In this document: positions 34,663-47,884 of the stretch, piece by piece
Numbering within the stretch: position 1 is the first letter of the stretch
How the letters are laid out: every line of letters starts with the position of its first letter
Source of the DNA: Gyromitra esculenta
Taxonomy: Eukaryota; Ascomycota; Pezizomycetes; Pezizales; Discinaceae
Direction of reading: 5' to 3'
Assembly (NCBI GenBank): GCA_038503075.1
Contig: JBCAML010000009.1
Span: 1,550,001 to 1,614,000 of the forward strand
DNA: 64,000 nucleotides
Program-made: the position numbers and the translations under genes
Notes under the pieces: model-generated
Databases searched by the model: none
What the model saw: only the letters and a program-made list of their open reading frames with translations
Told to the model about the DNA's origin: nothing

Positions 34663-36263
34663 TCAGACCTCAATACCTGCCTTCTTGACTGCCGTTGGAG
34701 GCTGCGAAATCTCATCACTCGAGATCTGTTTTTTTTCATCGTCTAAAGCTATCTCTTCAAGCGCCTTGACGGTGGAAGATGTTCGGTCTTCTACCAGATC
34801 ACCCAGGAGGTTGTTGCTAGATGTATTTCTAACTAGGTCGTTTTCGATCTTGGTGTGTACAGGGATTGGTGCTGGAATCTCTTCAGCAACACTTCGTAGA
34901 GCCTTCGCAGCTTTCTTAGATGGTGGTTTGAGGTGATTATCCGACATATTGCTTTCTTCCTTCGGTGGCCGTGTCAAGCCACCCCGACTTCCATTTGTTG
35001 AATTGAACGCGTTTGGTGGAGTCATTGTACCCCTAGGCGATCCTGGGAGAGAGCCAGGCCTTGGAGGGGGTCCTCGGGAAAAGCGGCGTCTTCCGTATTT
35101 ACGCTCGTTTCGTACACGAAGGATGTCCATGTATCCTGGCTCGGACCTTGGCGCTCTTGGATCCTTAAGTTTCAGGTCTTGGGTTTCTTCATCCACGTAC
35201 CAGTGAGAGCTTGCCAGGTCGTCTGCTACCATCGCAAGGAAATGTGCCCATGATTTCGAAACAACATACTTACAGTCGTAGTCTCGGCCGAAGAGAATCA
35301 CCTGGCCCCATGTTCCATTTGGACCTGGTGCTAAATCGACAGCAATGTTGTTACCACCCCAATCCCTGGCCATCGGAATCCAACCTGGGTGGGCATATGC
35401 TTTTTGAATGGCGCCTTCCGGTTGAGAGGTTTGGCGAGATTGAAGTTCCTGGCGCCCAAGCGTGACACTGTCCGGCTTCGAAGGACCAGCCTCCCCAGCT
35501 GGAGCAGCTGGTCCTGGCACTGGCTGAGTCAAAAACTCTCTCTCGACAATTCTCCAGTTTTTCCACTCATCCAACATCTCCTCACAATCCAATAGCATTG
35601 ACCCGAAAATAATACCCGTAGGTGTTCCACCACGTTCCTGACCATCATGGATCAACAATGATTCCCGTACTTCCATTGGCAGCGTGCAATCTAAGCTGTA
35701 TTCTAGTTCGTTAATGTCGTTCACTGTAGCAGGTGTGCAAATTTGATCGAAAAGCTCAGGGTAGTTTTCCTCACACCACCTATCGATTCGGCTCCAGGTA
35801 TGGCTGATCGGAGGTGGAGGAGGCATCCCGTCGGCACTAAAATCCTGCATCGCTATTCCTCCTCCAGGGGGTGCATCACCTCCAATCACCGAGGATCTCA
35901 TTCCAGGGGTATATGGAGAATTTGGACCTTTGGTGGAGCCTCCTGGAGAGTAAACCCCTGGTGTGCCAGACAATGTAGCTGTAGAACGATTTTCTTCATG
36001 ATACGACATGTTGAGACTTGAATCCATTCCCGGTGATGAAACTCCCTGTAACGTGGGATTGCGGCCTACCCCGAGAGGCTGATGCGTATTGCTCGCCAAT
36101 ACTCGGTAAGGAGAGTCATGGTTTGCATGCCTGTCATTTGAAGTCATGGCATGCCAGAAGTTTCGGAGTCCGGAGCCAAGCCTATGAGTTTAATGATGTC
36201 AACGAAAGTTCGCATAGAGTAAGTTGCTGAATGTAGGGAAACATACCCCGAATTAGTAGCCAT
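34663..36263 (-). CDS. SMI1: Cell-wall synthesis regulator Smi1/Knr4
   Basis: Intrinsically disordered hub protein with a globular SMI1/KNR4 core that links cell-wall integrity signalling to glucan synthesis. Two exons (minus): a 17-nt first exon 36247-36263 (ATG plus four codons and two bases) and 34663-36181, giving 511 aa. Start peptide MATNSGLGSGLRNFWHAMTSNDRH matches the family opening, which supports the tiny exon. The core runs from about WSRIDRWCEENYPELFDQICTP through LPMEVRESLLIHDGQE, GIIFGSMLLDCEEMLDEWKNWR, then PGWIPMARDWGGNNIAVDLAPG and GTWGQVILFGRD. Disordered Gly/Pro/Ser-rich flanks lie on both sides. Confidence 0.95.
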
Positions 36264-39200
36264 GCTGGTAATTGTAGATGTGGATCGGAAAAGCCTTCAA
36301 ATGTTGTTCTGCTTGCAGAAATAGGGGTATCTATGAGGTTGGTTGGAGAGGGAGGGAACGTCAAAAACACGTGGGTAGCAGCGTTGCAAACAAGATTTTA
36401 AGATTCGATTGCTCTAAATAGGAGACGCGTAACGTTGCGCTCGACTTGCACGGCAACGAAGCAAGCAGAGAGGGCGCGAGCACGGTGTTGGGGGGGGTCG
36501 CAGGGAGTGAACGCAGGACCGTTGGTGACTGCTTGGATGAGGGAGGAGAAGCCAAGGGGCCTTGGGAAAACAGTGATAGAAAACAACGGTAAGAACGATG
36601 GGCGAGAACGAGGATAAAAGCAGGAGGCGCAGAGGAGCAGCAGACTAGACAGAGATGGACTTTGCAGAATGGCAGAAATAGAAAAGACAGGAGATGGACG
36701 GGAAGGAGAAGGAGAGGAGAGGGAGGGAGAGGGAGAGGTCGGAGGTTGAAGCCAGAGGAGAGGTCAGAGGTCAGATGTCTGATTTCCTTTCAATGGCCCG
36801 CTTACTTTACTTTACACTCCCCAGTCCTGCTCCTGGTGCTTCCTCCTGGAAATTGAAGGTGTCAAGGCCACTTCTAACAGCAACTAAATGAAAGAGCCCG
36901 CTGCCCACAGAGTCTTCGAGAACGGAAGGGGAATGAACGAAAACTTAAAAGGCTTAGGGGAGAAAAAAAAGGGTAGAACGGTAAGGCGAGAACAAATCGA
37001 CAGGGGTAAGAGAACTACTCTACCTGGACGTACATGATGTATATGTATTACAGCAAGCAACAGGAATACATGTGGGCAGCATCCACTTCCATCACCACAC
37101 CCACCTCGAGCTTCCTATGCAGCTAGAGCTAGGTACCCACCCTCGCTCCCCCACCATTACCCATCTCTGTCGTGAAAGTTTCCTCTTTCGGTGCTGCCCC
37201 TGATACCTTTCACTACTATTGGTTGGTCCGCTACAGATTGCTCCCGCTGTGCGGCTATACGTGGCTTGAGACTTCTTGTGAAGACGCACCGGCCTAAATC
37301 CCACCGTACAATCTTATCTAGAATGCGACACTAATCCATCCATAGAGCACATGTAGAGTACTTTAGGTAGAGTATATATCTTAACGCCCTTGAAAATAAG
37401 CGCGACAACAATCCTATAAACCTATTTCTGGCCGTGTTTATTCTCGCCACCATGGTTCCTACATGATGGCCCTGACGAGGAGGGGCATGTGTCACGATTG
37501 CCGATGTCCAACCTGGGAAATCGGGTGTTCCAGCGCATCGGTGGCAGCGTTTACAGCCATTGGGCTTTGTTTCTCCTGCATAACCATATCTGCTCTGCAT
37601 ATGCTACTGACGTGATACGGAGATCGCAAGGTTTCTCCGAGCCCTATCTAGGTACTCTACCACAATGCCGACCCGCTGAATTCACTCGGGGAATACCGTG
37701 CTAACTCGTTATCGACTGTCGCCACATCTATCTCTCTGAAAGGCGACCGGGGAGAAGACGATAATAGTTGTGCATCACTAAGCGCCGCACCACATGAGTG
37801 ACAATGTGGAAGTGTCCCTTAGTATCTATACTTGAATTGTGTGTATGAATTGCGCGTATGTATTCATGGTTCAAAGGTCAATGGAGGCAACGAGAGCCGT
37901 TTCCAGATTATCTCAGGAAACCTCAGTTGAAAGTTGCCAAGCATTCTCAACTCACTACAGAACTGTCTGTTTTCTCAACAAACCCTCTATTACCTTCACC
38001 AACGGGTATTTTGACGGATTTTCCTATTACTCTTGAGATGTCGCACGTACATAGCCTTAGATAAGACATGAAATATATTGTTTCTTATCACTAGACAGTT
38101 TCTTGTTTTTCCTATTGCATGCACGTGACATAGACCCAAGGAGTACACTTAACGTGTGACTACATGTATCTATGGCTGAGGCTGATGAAGCTTTTGTCAT
38201 TAACTATATGTACAATCCGGGGCTAGGGTTCGATATTTTCTGCGAGTGTGCGTAAGTATACGCGTACTGTATCTTTGTCTTTGCATGCTAAAAGGATGAA
38301 AAAGTATCCTGGAGACTCTTGGCAGATCTCACGTTGCCGTTACAATATAATATATATATATATAAATTAAAGCGAGATATTTAACTCCTAGGGCTGCAGC
38401 TGAAAGAGTGAAAATTTTCACTGAGTCATATAAACGAATAAGAACGTATAGCCGTTTTAGGGCGCCGCGAGACAGAACTGCTTTCCCCCCAGAAATAACC
38501 ACCTACCCTCGGAAGTTTGTTATGTTAACTTGAGAATATTAAGAGTCTACTTATCGCTAGTTCGCGGACCGTTAGGCCTGCGACATGGTTAGGGTACTAG
38601 TCATAGGGCTTGAATGTGGGTTTATTCATGTGGGTCGCTATAGTATAATTGCCCTAAGAAATAAATTGGTGTAGCATATCGTAATATTTGCTCCATTTAT
38701 ATATATATGAGGGGCACCCTAGGACTTCGGAGAGTACGTGTGGCCAACTACATGCACCCCAATAACCCCTGCAGCTGCCGTACTTTTATAATCTTCCTGC
38801 AGGATGGTTGTATCGTATTGCAGCCCAGTAGCATGAAGTGTATATCTGAAAAAATACATCTAGCCCCAAGCACTATATGTGTCGCTGAGTGGCTATATAT
38901 ATATGCTTATGTATCTTTATTGTTTGGCTTTCCTTATTTACTCCTATTTCTGTTTTCCCAGGCCTGGGCTCTGGATTTCCTTGGTCTCCTCTGTCACACT
39001 AACACTGACACGTCTCCATCTAAAGCTTAAGATGTCGCAAACGGTTTATCAAAGTAATTTACTCTAATATTTATATCGTCAATCAACAAAAAACCAGCTA
39101 AGGCCCTTCTAGGTATACGTACGGGGTGTATGGTTAACTTGTGGCTGCTAAATTTATGTGTAGGAGCCCTCTGATAAAAGGTATGGCCAGCGATAGCTTC

Positions 39201-42200
39201 TAGGTTGCCCCTAACACTACGGCCACGTCCATGCTTTGGGTTTACTGAGCGGTAAATATTTTCCCCAACAATTTTATGAACCATGCTTCATGTGGTGATC
39301 GGGATACAAACGATTACTGTAGTAATTCATCGTCGTGCCAAAGCCTGCCGGCACTAAACTTGGAAAAGTAAAGTAAATATATACATGTAGGTTAGCTAGG
39401 AGTAAAGCTTAAATGAGCAACTGCATAAGCGTTAAAAAAACACTTAGGATCTAGAGTACTAGCTATATCATGTAGTGACGGCAATGGGACAAGAATGTGA
39501 AACACGAATTTTATATCAACGTTATTCTGCTAAATGAACTCAAGACTCCTAAAATACTTAGCTATGCCTCGAGTCAGAGCTTTTCAGCTTTTCAACTTCC
39601 AATAGACTATTACGGTGTTTAGACGCAAGCCGTATTGACTTTCTTATTGTACGGAGAGAACCGGCCCTGGACACGAATTGTATGAGTATACATATGTTGT
39701 GTGTGTTCATACTGCAAGCGGGACATATACATATAACACATAGGTGATCTGAAGATCTAAGAGTCCATAGAAATCCACCAACAATGTCGTTACTGCGGTT
39801 ACTATTATAAGCAAGGCGATACCCAAGAGTACATGATATTGTTAAATTTAAAGATGAGCAGCATTTGAGATTTCCTTACATATAAAACGTAGCCACCCTT
39901 TAATTTGCCAATTTGTCTAGTCTTCTCTTCTAGGCTCATTGGCTCAAATTCTTTGATGCTCTTCATTCCCCACCTTATGTATAAAACTGCCTAGGAACTA
40001 GTTCTAGTGCTTTGAAACATGTTTCCTACTAGTAATATTCGAATTCATAGAATATCGCTCGACGCTATAACAAGTTAGTTTACTGAAAAAGCTTCCTAAT
40101 ACTGGAGCCCTTCGGGGGTGGCTTCGGGGGGCGGAATTTAGTGAGGGGTATGAAACTGAGTACACGGGCCTCGGGGACTACCATACACGTATATAGACGG
40201 GGGCGCGGTACCAACCTTTAGAGAATCGCTACGAGCAATTAGCTCTCTTCATGCCTAATATTCCAAAACAGTTTGTGGAAGATTGCGCTTTTAGGATTCG
40301 ACCCGAGTTAAGCGAATCTTCGATAGTCAGAACAACCTTGATAGCTTAAATATTTGAAGCCTTATATTGAACTGGCTGGTGCATATGGGTGTTGCTCTGA
40401 TAAAAGGTTACTTACAGTACTTCCCACGTCGCAACTAGTTGGCCCGGAACATTCTCTAACATGTAAAACGTGGCCTGAAAAGCCAATAGAATATTAATTA
40501 GGGAAATACGATTCTAAGAGAGCATTCAGCACATACTCGCTCTTAGCTTCTACTCTTTAATTAACGGTTTATTTCTTCTAACTGTCTTTTCGCCTCAATC
40601 CCGTAAGTAGCATTTCCCTAGAACAATAATCATAATCATAAAGGCGTAGCTTTCCCCTGTGCACATCTTGCTCTCTTCCCTAAGCTAAATAGTATAAGCA
40701 GTTAATGCATCTTGATCATTCGTCTTGTAAGCGGGTTCGACATCAGTCTTAAGCTCTTACGTGAGACCGGGCTGAAGTCCCAGAACCGATAAGCACATGA
40801 GACGAGTCCTCTCTGGTTCTGATATCATTTGATCAGAGCCACCGATTGAGATCCTTCAGAGGAACCAACATATGCATTAGGCAGCTCATTCTTATTGTGC
40901 AAGGGTGTCTGTTAGTTATAGTCTAGATCTTTGCTATCTAGCCATGACTGGTTGCTTTTAAAGAGTTTCCAGAACTGGTGCAGAAATTACCTAGAGCTAA
41001 CCGTTATTTGATATAATTGAAGAAAGTGCCTATACTCTGCCTCAGTGTATTGAAATTACTCTGTATCATACTTGCCATTTTTTGTTGTTCGTTCCGTAAT
41101 TCTGTGGTTGTAACAGCTAGGCAGACGGTGTAGAAAGAGTTTACAGCCAGGTGCAGGTTATCGAGAATTTAAGATTGGCTGACTTTCTTACTGTAGCTCT
41201 CTTCTACGGTATAAAACGACCGTATGAGAGGGTTGAAGCAAATAGATCCATCTATGATAAATGGCTGTGTAGTTTTGCCTTTGTGGGCTGGTCACGGGGT
41301 TTGTTGTTGGGACGTATCAGAGCAGGCTAGTGTAGTGACTACATGTACATATGATGTGCGTACTTACATGTACAGCCATTAGTATTTTTGCTCGATACCG
41401 GCCCTTAAAATTTAAAGTCTAAGCCGTACGGATTTTTAGCTTAGCTAACCTTTTTAAAAATTTCATCAAGTTCGTATTGGGATCGGTATTATATATACTA
41501 ACGGACCCTGTCTCGTGCCCAACCAATTTTTCTCGGAATTATTGTTTTAAAAATATTTGTTTCCGTCCAAATAAGACGCGTGAGGTATAAACCTTGGTGC
41601 CGAGTACTATTAGAGACTACATAAGGCATGAGACAGCTGGGAGACCATGTAATCGTAGTATATATTCCATCACTAATCTAAAATACCAAAATGAGATGCT
41701 ATAGTTCCAGCGATGTCACCCTTGATCAACTACGCATCTCGACATTGTGTGTATCATTTTGCCTGTTTCTGGGGCCCAACAATTGTAACTCCTAATCTCC
41801 TCTAGACTTATTATCCCCCCTCGAGCAGTCTAAGTTATAAAAGAGTTGAAATGTGTCTAGAATAGAAAGAACACCAAATAAATACTGAGATTACCAACTA
41901 GTTATATTGACTATAGTACCGGCCGAGTTGTCATGGTTTCGTCTATATCCAATATGTCGGCTAGAGAAGTCGTAGTACTCTTTTGCACTCGGATGATAGG
42001 GCAGCAGCTAGACTTGACTGAGTCGAAGGTAATGAGTCTGAACTGAATTGGAATCATGATCATCGAATAAGGGTTTTCGGGTTTGAGTTGACGAGGTCTT
42101 AGCTTTTGGAAAAGAATAAATAGGCTCAGAGCAATAAATAGGAAGGAGCGATACCTGGATGAGGGTCATCAGAACTGGAGATTTGGTGGGAGATTTATCG

Positions 42201-42587
42201 GAATATCAACGTATATTTATAAAACTAATAGAGTACGACACGTGCACCGTAGAGCCCTCTACCAAAGAAAGAGGTGAGAATTATCAAAGGGGCTCAGCTC
42301 CACAACGCATACACTCTACCGTTTAAAAGTTCAAGCCTTGTATATTTCTTTCCATAGCTTGTGTACGAAGTGAGCTCTGGATGGTGGAGTTCTGGCTAGT
42401 TTGGCCCGAGCTTGAGCTTGAAATTCGTACGAGGCGCTGGGAAACAAATGCAAAGATACGCATGCCGTCTGAAATCGGACCCCGGCGAAGTTTATCCCCA
42501 GTCAATATGTCGTCACACAAACACTCCTCGCTCTCATCGACTTACTATCTGCAGTAATTATTCGTCCCGGAAGAGTGTGTGGTGGTG

Positions 42588-42656
42588 CCTGTCTCGTGCT
42601 CCGCCTTGATATTTACAACCAATTGAAGTCGCGCAGCACATAGAGCACGAGACAGG
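42588..42656. repeat. 14-bp perfect inverted repeat with 41-nt loop
   Basis: CCTGTCTCGTGCTC at 42588-42601 and its reverse complement at 42643-42656. A partial third copy (CCTGTCTCGTGC) lies near 41508. Confidence 0.85.
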
Positions 42657-43090
42657 GGTGGTGCTCTACCTAACTGCTTCCATATTGTGCTGAAAACCCC
42701 CCGATCTGGATCCCGAACCGACTGAAGTGTTCCTTTGTATTTGGTTTTTTCTTTGGTTCGTTTGTTCTCGAGGCACAGAACCGGGATCTCGGAGCATTTA
42801 AGATATAACTTGAGCATGAATTAGAGTGTTTTCGCAGATTGGCAGGGTGGTAATTACATGACTCTATTTTTTTGGCGCGAACGAGCTAGGCTCCCAGGTC
42901 GCTGCGCGGCCTTCGATCCCTCCTTGCCAGTGTCCCATGGAGGACTTGAATTTAAATAGAAAATTCGATGATACTATTATGTTGATCTGTACACCAGTCA
43001 GGTGCTAGATGTATCTATCCTGCGCCCCTGAGTCATCTATTGATCCACCTCTCTTGGAGTAGTAAGGTCAATTTCTCTATACTTATAACG

Positions 43091-43166
43091 AAGTTTGGAA
43101 ACACACACAAAATAAAAATATGTCTTTAATGGTGCTATCTACTTATTTTATTTTGTGTCTAAACTT
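43091..43166. repeat. Imperfect inverted repeat with 13-bp core
   Basis: ACACAAAATAAAA (43105-43117) pairs with TTTTATTTTGTGT (43146-43158), and the outer AAGTTT and AAACTT also pair. Could be a small MITE relic or hairpin. Confidence 0.7.
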
Positions 43167-45820
43167 TACCATGTACGTAGTACCTCGGTAGCGTTGTACT
43201 TATACAACTGTTCCGCTATGTGCTATGATTGAAAAAGCCTTGGCGCCTCAAACAAACGTCCACCCATCTACCAGAGAGTGGACACTGGAAACAAAAATAA
43301 CTTGGTAAAGTGGTGAGAAAAGCCTAGGATATTATCTATCTTAGAGCTTGATGCAGCTATCTTGGATTTTGTTTTGTTCGGGTAATGCATCAGTGAAAGT
43401 GGCTATAGCTACATGTAGTTCTTCATCAAGTGTGTGTTGGGCATGGAGCTAAAATCGCTGTGCACGCAGGGGCCATGGCCAGTATTTTGCTACAACTATG
43501 AATATAGCACCCACAAAAAAAAACCCTAACTATAGATCAACTACGCTTGATCATAAAATAAATTGCCTTCTCTACTTTTTATGCCATCTCACCAATTCTT
43601 CTCCCAATCCTGGTGGTTACCCTTTACTGGGTAGGAGTGTTTATCTGAGTGCTACGAATTTCCTGGCAATAGTAATATTATAGTAATTTGGCATAAAACC
43701 ATGCATTCTTTGGCTGTAAGATAGAAAGACGTAGCCCTTACATTATAGCTGAAATTCTAGAGAAAAAACGATCCAACGCTACGATAAGGAACCTCAGCTC
43801 CAAAATTTTTACCATGTATCCCTAACAACAAAAAAAGAAACCACTCAAAGCCCATTTCGAATTCTAAGTATGCTTGCAGTTAACTCCTCGACTCCATATC
43901 TATAACTTCTAGCCTCATTAAATCCGCCTCTCCCAGATCTCGTAACCATAAACCCGGCCATTCCCGTCCAAGGGCTATAGGGTGCTAGCAAGAAAGTCAA
44001 GAAAATGCAATTTCTAAGGAGTATCAGCTCAACATACCACATTGCCATTTATTAAGGCATGATCTAAGTAGCGTTATGTGGCAGCTCAACCGCATCGCTT
44101 GTAGAGAGTTGAATAGAATCTACTTCTGCTGCTTGAATTGTTGGATACCTTATATTCGGTAGCTTTGGCTGAGTTTTCGTAGAGATTTGGTCGGAGTTCA
44201 CGCTTGGAGGTGAATGGTCTTCGCTGGCTAGGCAGCAAAAGAACTTTACTGAATTACACGCACAAGCAAAGAGATGAAAGCTAACGGGAGTCATTGGCCA
44301 GCTAAGTTGTTAAGAATTTGTTGACTTGGTCTGCTTGTATTAATAAGAGGATTCATGTGTTGTATGGCCAGGGAGGACATACTCTTATTTTCGAGAAGAA
44401 CAAGTAGCTTATGGTGCTTGACAATAATGCGTGAGTCTGGTGGATGAAGGGGCTTGGACTTAGAGGAAGAGCCGTCAACCTTTAAATGATCCATTACATG
44501 AGAAGCTTAAGACTGCGATGTCGCACAGGTACGACCTCATGCAAGAGCTTTTCTTACAAGGAATCAACGAGGATTTTTCTCCTTACAAGGTTTATTTCGG
44601 TACAAAATAGGAAAGCCGCTTCCACGTCCAACCCCGAATAGGTATACCGGTAGTAGATAGCCCCAATGTTATCGCATAGAGCGGTGGAGGGGTGGCAGAA
44701 ACCACCAGATGAATGGATGGGGGAGGCGTCAGTTCGCTACTTTTCATGACTTTTACCTTGATAATCCACTAACCCCAAATATGGAAATGGACAGACATTT
44801 ACCAGTCAAGACCGCCAAGCCTCGTTATACCCTCTCCACGCTGGAACCTTAAACTCTCGAGTATGGCACGCGCAGCCTTAGATCTTGACCAATCATATTG
44901 GGGTGTGGAACGCTCCTGTCTTACAATAGTGCCAAGTCAACCTCGAGAAAATCAAGTTCGAAAAACGACGACCAGAACCCTTATTTAGAGAGGGAGTTGG
45001 ATCAAGTAGTTGCTAGATAGCCCAATTAGAACTCTTTTTGGTTTTTAGTTTGTCAAGCGGCCTCAGTAGACCTAGTTATAATTACTGCTTATCAAAAGTT
45101 GATTTTGGCTTTTGATTCCCGGGCCCTCGATTCTCACAAGCACTATGCTTGTAGAATATTATTTGGAAGTTTTGTATCGTTCTTTAATGGCTGGAGCACA
45201 GTTTGGCACAGTGGTCTTGTTTTGTGGATTGTTAATATAAGACTGTAGCTGGCTTTGCCAGAATACATGATGCTCTCCCCGCAGGGTTGTGTCTAATATG
45301 ATCGAAAAAACGAGGAGAGGGATAATTGGGATAGGAGAGTATCGAGGTCGTAGTAAAATCCATGTACTTCTTTAAAGTTTTCTGGCGGAGGTGAAATCTG
45401 CACTCATTATCAATTGATGTCAATGCTCACAATGGCAAAAGCTGGAGTTTGTAATCACAAATTATCACTCGAGAATGAACAGCGCATCACAGCCACCTAA
45501 CCAACAAAGATGACTTTCGGTCAACCTACCAAATTATCATTTTTTTTTAGATTTAGTATAAGCATTATGTGGTCGTTGTGGGGTTTTTGGTTAGGGACGA
45601 CATTTGGGAAAATCTATGAGGCTCTGCGGTCTTCTCCGATGAACCGGAAATTTGTAAGTGGGCGTCATGCGTAACCCCGCGCATACGAGTCCCTTTCTCA
45701 AGCCCCAACGCCTCTCCGTCCATCTTGAAAAAAACAAAAACAAAAACTCCATCTTTTCCCCTGATCGTCCCTCCTTCCACCCGCCAACCGAGTTTGTGAA
45801 TCCAACCTGAAATTCTAGAA

Positions 45821-46907
45821 ATGGTTGCCGAAGCACCGTCCATCCACATCAAAGATCTCACCTACAATTTCCCTGATGGCAGCGAGGGACTGAAGGACAT
45901 CAATGTAGACCTTCCACCAGGTAGTCGGACGTTGCTGATCGGGGGTATGTTTGCCGTGATGGATTCTGGTTCTATAAGAAAGATATTGATGAGCAGTTAA
46001 ACAATAATAGCAAATGGGGCTGGTAAAACGACGTTGTTGCGGCTTGCTTCTGGTGCGTAAAAAATAATAATTAATTCCTGGCTACATTCCAAGGATGCAC
46101 TAACGGCCCGCCCGTGTTACAGGCAAGAAGTTGACCACGAACGGAACGCTGCTTATTGGCGGCGTGGACCCGTTCAAGATGGGTCTTGAGGGTGTGACTT
46201 ATCTTGGTCTTGGTATCATTACCCCTCATTCACCGTCGTTTCTCAATCCATTTATCTGCCAGCTAACCGGCAGGATTTAGAATGGGTTTTGAATCCAATC
46301 GTGCGCAACGACATCTACGTGCACGAGCTCCTCGCCAGTGTTGGCGGTGACGCGTACACCGCACGCCGGGATGAACTGATCCGTATACTCGATATCGACG
46401 TCGACTGGCGCATGCACCAAGTTTCTGATGGTACACAATCCATCCTTTGATGTCAAGCTCATAGCTTAGTTTTTCTTCGTAGGTGAACGTCGGCGTGTAC
46501 AATTAACGATGGGTCTTCTCCGTCCTTGGTCTATCCTCCTCTTAGACGAAGTTACTGTCGACTTGGACGTCTTGGCGCGTAGCCGTTTCCTCACCTTCCT
46601 CGCCACGGAGACCCGAACTCGAGCTTGTACCATTGTTTACGCTACGCATATTATGGACGGTTTGGCAGGGTGGCCGACCCATCTCGTTCGAATGACGCTG
46701 GGGACGATTAGGAAGTATGGACCTGTAGACTCATTCAATCTTCCTCTCCCAGCCACGGGGATGGAAATAGGCGGGCTGTTTAGGAATTCGGCGCTGTTGG
46801 AATTGGTGTTGAAGTGGCTGCAGGAGGATTTGGATGAAAGAGGTCCGAGAAGCAGGACAAAAACAGAAATGACTGCTTATGGTAATATTGGGCGTGGGTC
46901 ATGGTAG
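45821..46907 (+). CDS. CAF16: Caf16-type ABC ATPase (CCR4-NOT associated)
   Basis: Soluble ABC ATPase without membrane segments. Yeast Caf16 associates with the CCR4-NOT complex. Five exons: 45821-45944, 46011-46052, 46123-46212, 46281-46430, 46483-46907, giving 276 aa (yeast 289). Walker A is GANGAGKTT (41-49, split by intron 1), the signature is VSDGERRRVQ (133-142), Walker B is ILLLDE (Glu158) followed by VTVDLD, and the H-loop is ATHIMD (His191). The segment [16 protein letters not shown] joins exons 3 and 4 exactly as in the family. All four introns are 52-70 nt. The signature has Asp in place of the second residue's usual Gly neighbour (LSGGQ to VSDGE), as in other Caf16 proteins. Confidence 0.94.
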
Positions 46908-47608
46908 TCAGCTAGGAAGAGAGAGAGAAAGATGTTGAGAATGAAAGGTAGGTTCGAGGTTTGATTGTTGTGGGGTGTTTGCTCAACACAGCATCCTCAG
47001 CAGAAGACGGTAAGGCTACGAATTTCGTTTTTTCTTTTTTTTGGGGGGGGTTTTTTTTTTTCTTTTCCATTTTTGTTTTTGAGTATTTCACGTACTCCAG
47101 ATTGAGCTTAATCAGTCACAGGTAGGAACACTACACATTATCATTGGCAGCTAGAGAGAGATATGCATAACAGAACAGGCGTAAACGGTGATTCAACACC
47201 TCGTAGTTTATCTGAAGAAACCTGGAAGAAGAAGAAAAAGAAAAAGGAAATACCACTTAACAAGAAAAAAGAACCCCCACCATGCCATATCAGCCTAAGG
47301 ATATATCTCATCAGAGGGGGCCAAAAAAAAGGTGATTATGGGGGGGGAGGGGAACTGTAGCATCGCAATAATAAAATTCAAGTTATGGTTCCAGCCAGTT
47401 TTTCAAGACCATTTCGTCCTCGTTTAGTTAGTGGCAATAATCAAGACCGTCAACTCTTCCTCATATACATATATAGATTCATAACCACAAAAGGTATGAT
47501 ATATATATAAAGAGCCACGACTACAACCCCCCCCTCCTCCCCCTCATACACAACTTCTCCATACCACACCATTCATTACCCTATCACCTCGAGTAGCGAT
47601 TACGATCA
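46908..47608. promoter_or_regulatory. Spacer and promoter of the small plus-strand gene
   Basis: Poly-T/G run at about 47030-47065, purine-rich 47.2-47.35 kb, then a TATATATAA box at 47502-47510 and a C-rich leader ending at the ATG at 47609. No other gene seen. Confidence 0.45.
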
Positions 47609-47884
47609 ATGGTGAGCGTCCTATCCCGCTTCCGCGCTGCTAAAAGCGCCACTAACACAAATCCACAGGCCTCTAGCACTAGCACAGCAGCACCCACGGC
47701 CACTAAAACTAGCACTCAGGAGGAATCTAATAATCTGAAGGACGAGACCGCGGGTGCTGTAGCTGCGGGTAGTACGGCGAATACAGCGTATGTGATTAGT
47801 GCGCCGGCGAGGTCTTTGGGCACGAAGGCTATCTTGGGCGCGAAGCCTAAGCGTGATGGGTTTCGTGGGGTTGAAGGGGAGTAA
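47609..47884 (+). CDS. Small protein of unknown function (91 or 72 aa)
   Basis: A well-placed TATA box (about 99 bp upstream) and CA-rich leader precede an ATG followed by an open frame of 91 codons. Directly after the ATG there is a perfect-looking 57-nt intron (47612-47668: donor GTGAGC, branch CACTAAC, acceptor CACAG). Its length is a multiple of three with no stop, so the frame survives splicing or retention. Spliced, the product is 72 aa (MASSTSTAAPTATKTST...). Unspliced, it is 91 aa with MVSVLSRFRAAKSATN inserted. The body is Ala/Thr/Ser-rich and hydrophilic, ending in SLGTKAILGAKPKRDGFRG. No family recognised. It could be a stress- or seed-like disordered peptide, but that is only a guess. 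Confidence 0.5.
   Translation: MVSVLSRFRAAKSATNTNPQASSTSTAAPTATKTSTQEESNNLKDETAGAVAAGSTANTAYVISAPARSLGTKAILGAKPKRDGFRGVEGE

Larger units (their letters stand above)
36264..45820. other. 9.6 kb gene-poor, mostly AT-rich region
   Basis: 36.3-37.3 kb is SMI1 upstream sequence with purine tracts. From 37.3 to 45.8 kb no reading frame carries a recognised domain and stops are dense. It contains five TACATGTA copies (38161, 39382, 41340, 41365, 43410), a (TA)n run (38351-38364), short inverted repeats (42588-42656, 43091-43166) and a GC-rich island at 40100-40215. It looks like decayed repeat DNA, possibly altered by repeat-induced point mutation, but no element can be named. Confidence 0.5.

Noticed and set aside
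42870..42930. tRNA-like or SINE-like segment with GATCGAAGG
   Set aside because: Arms do not pair in any register I tried; no anticodon stem.
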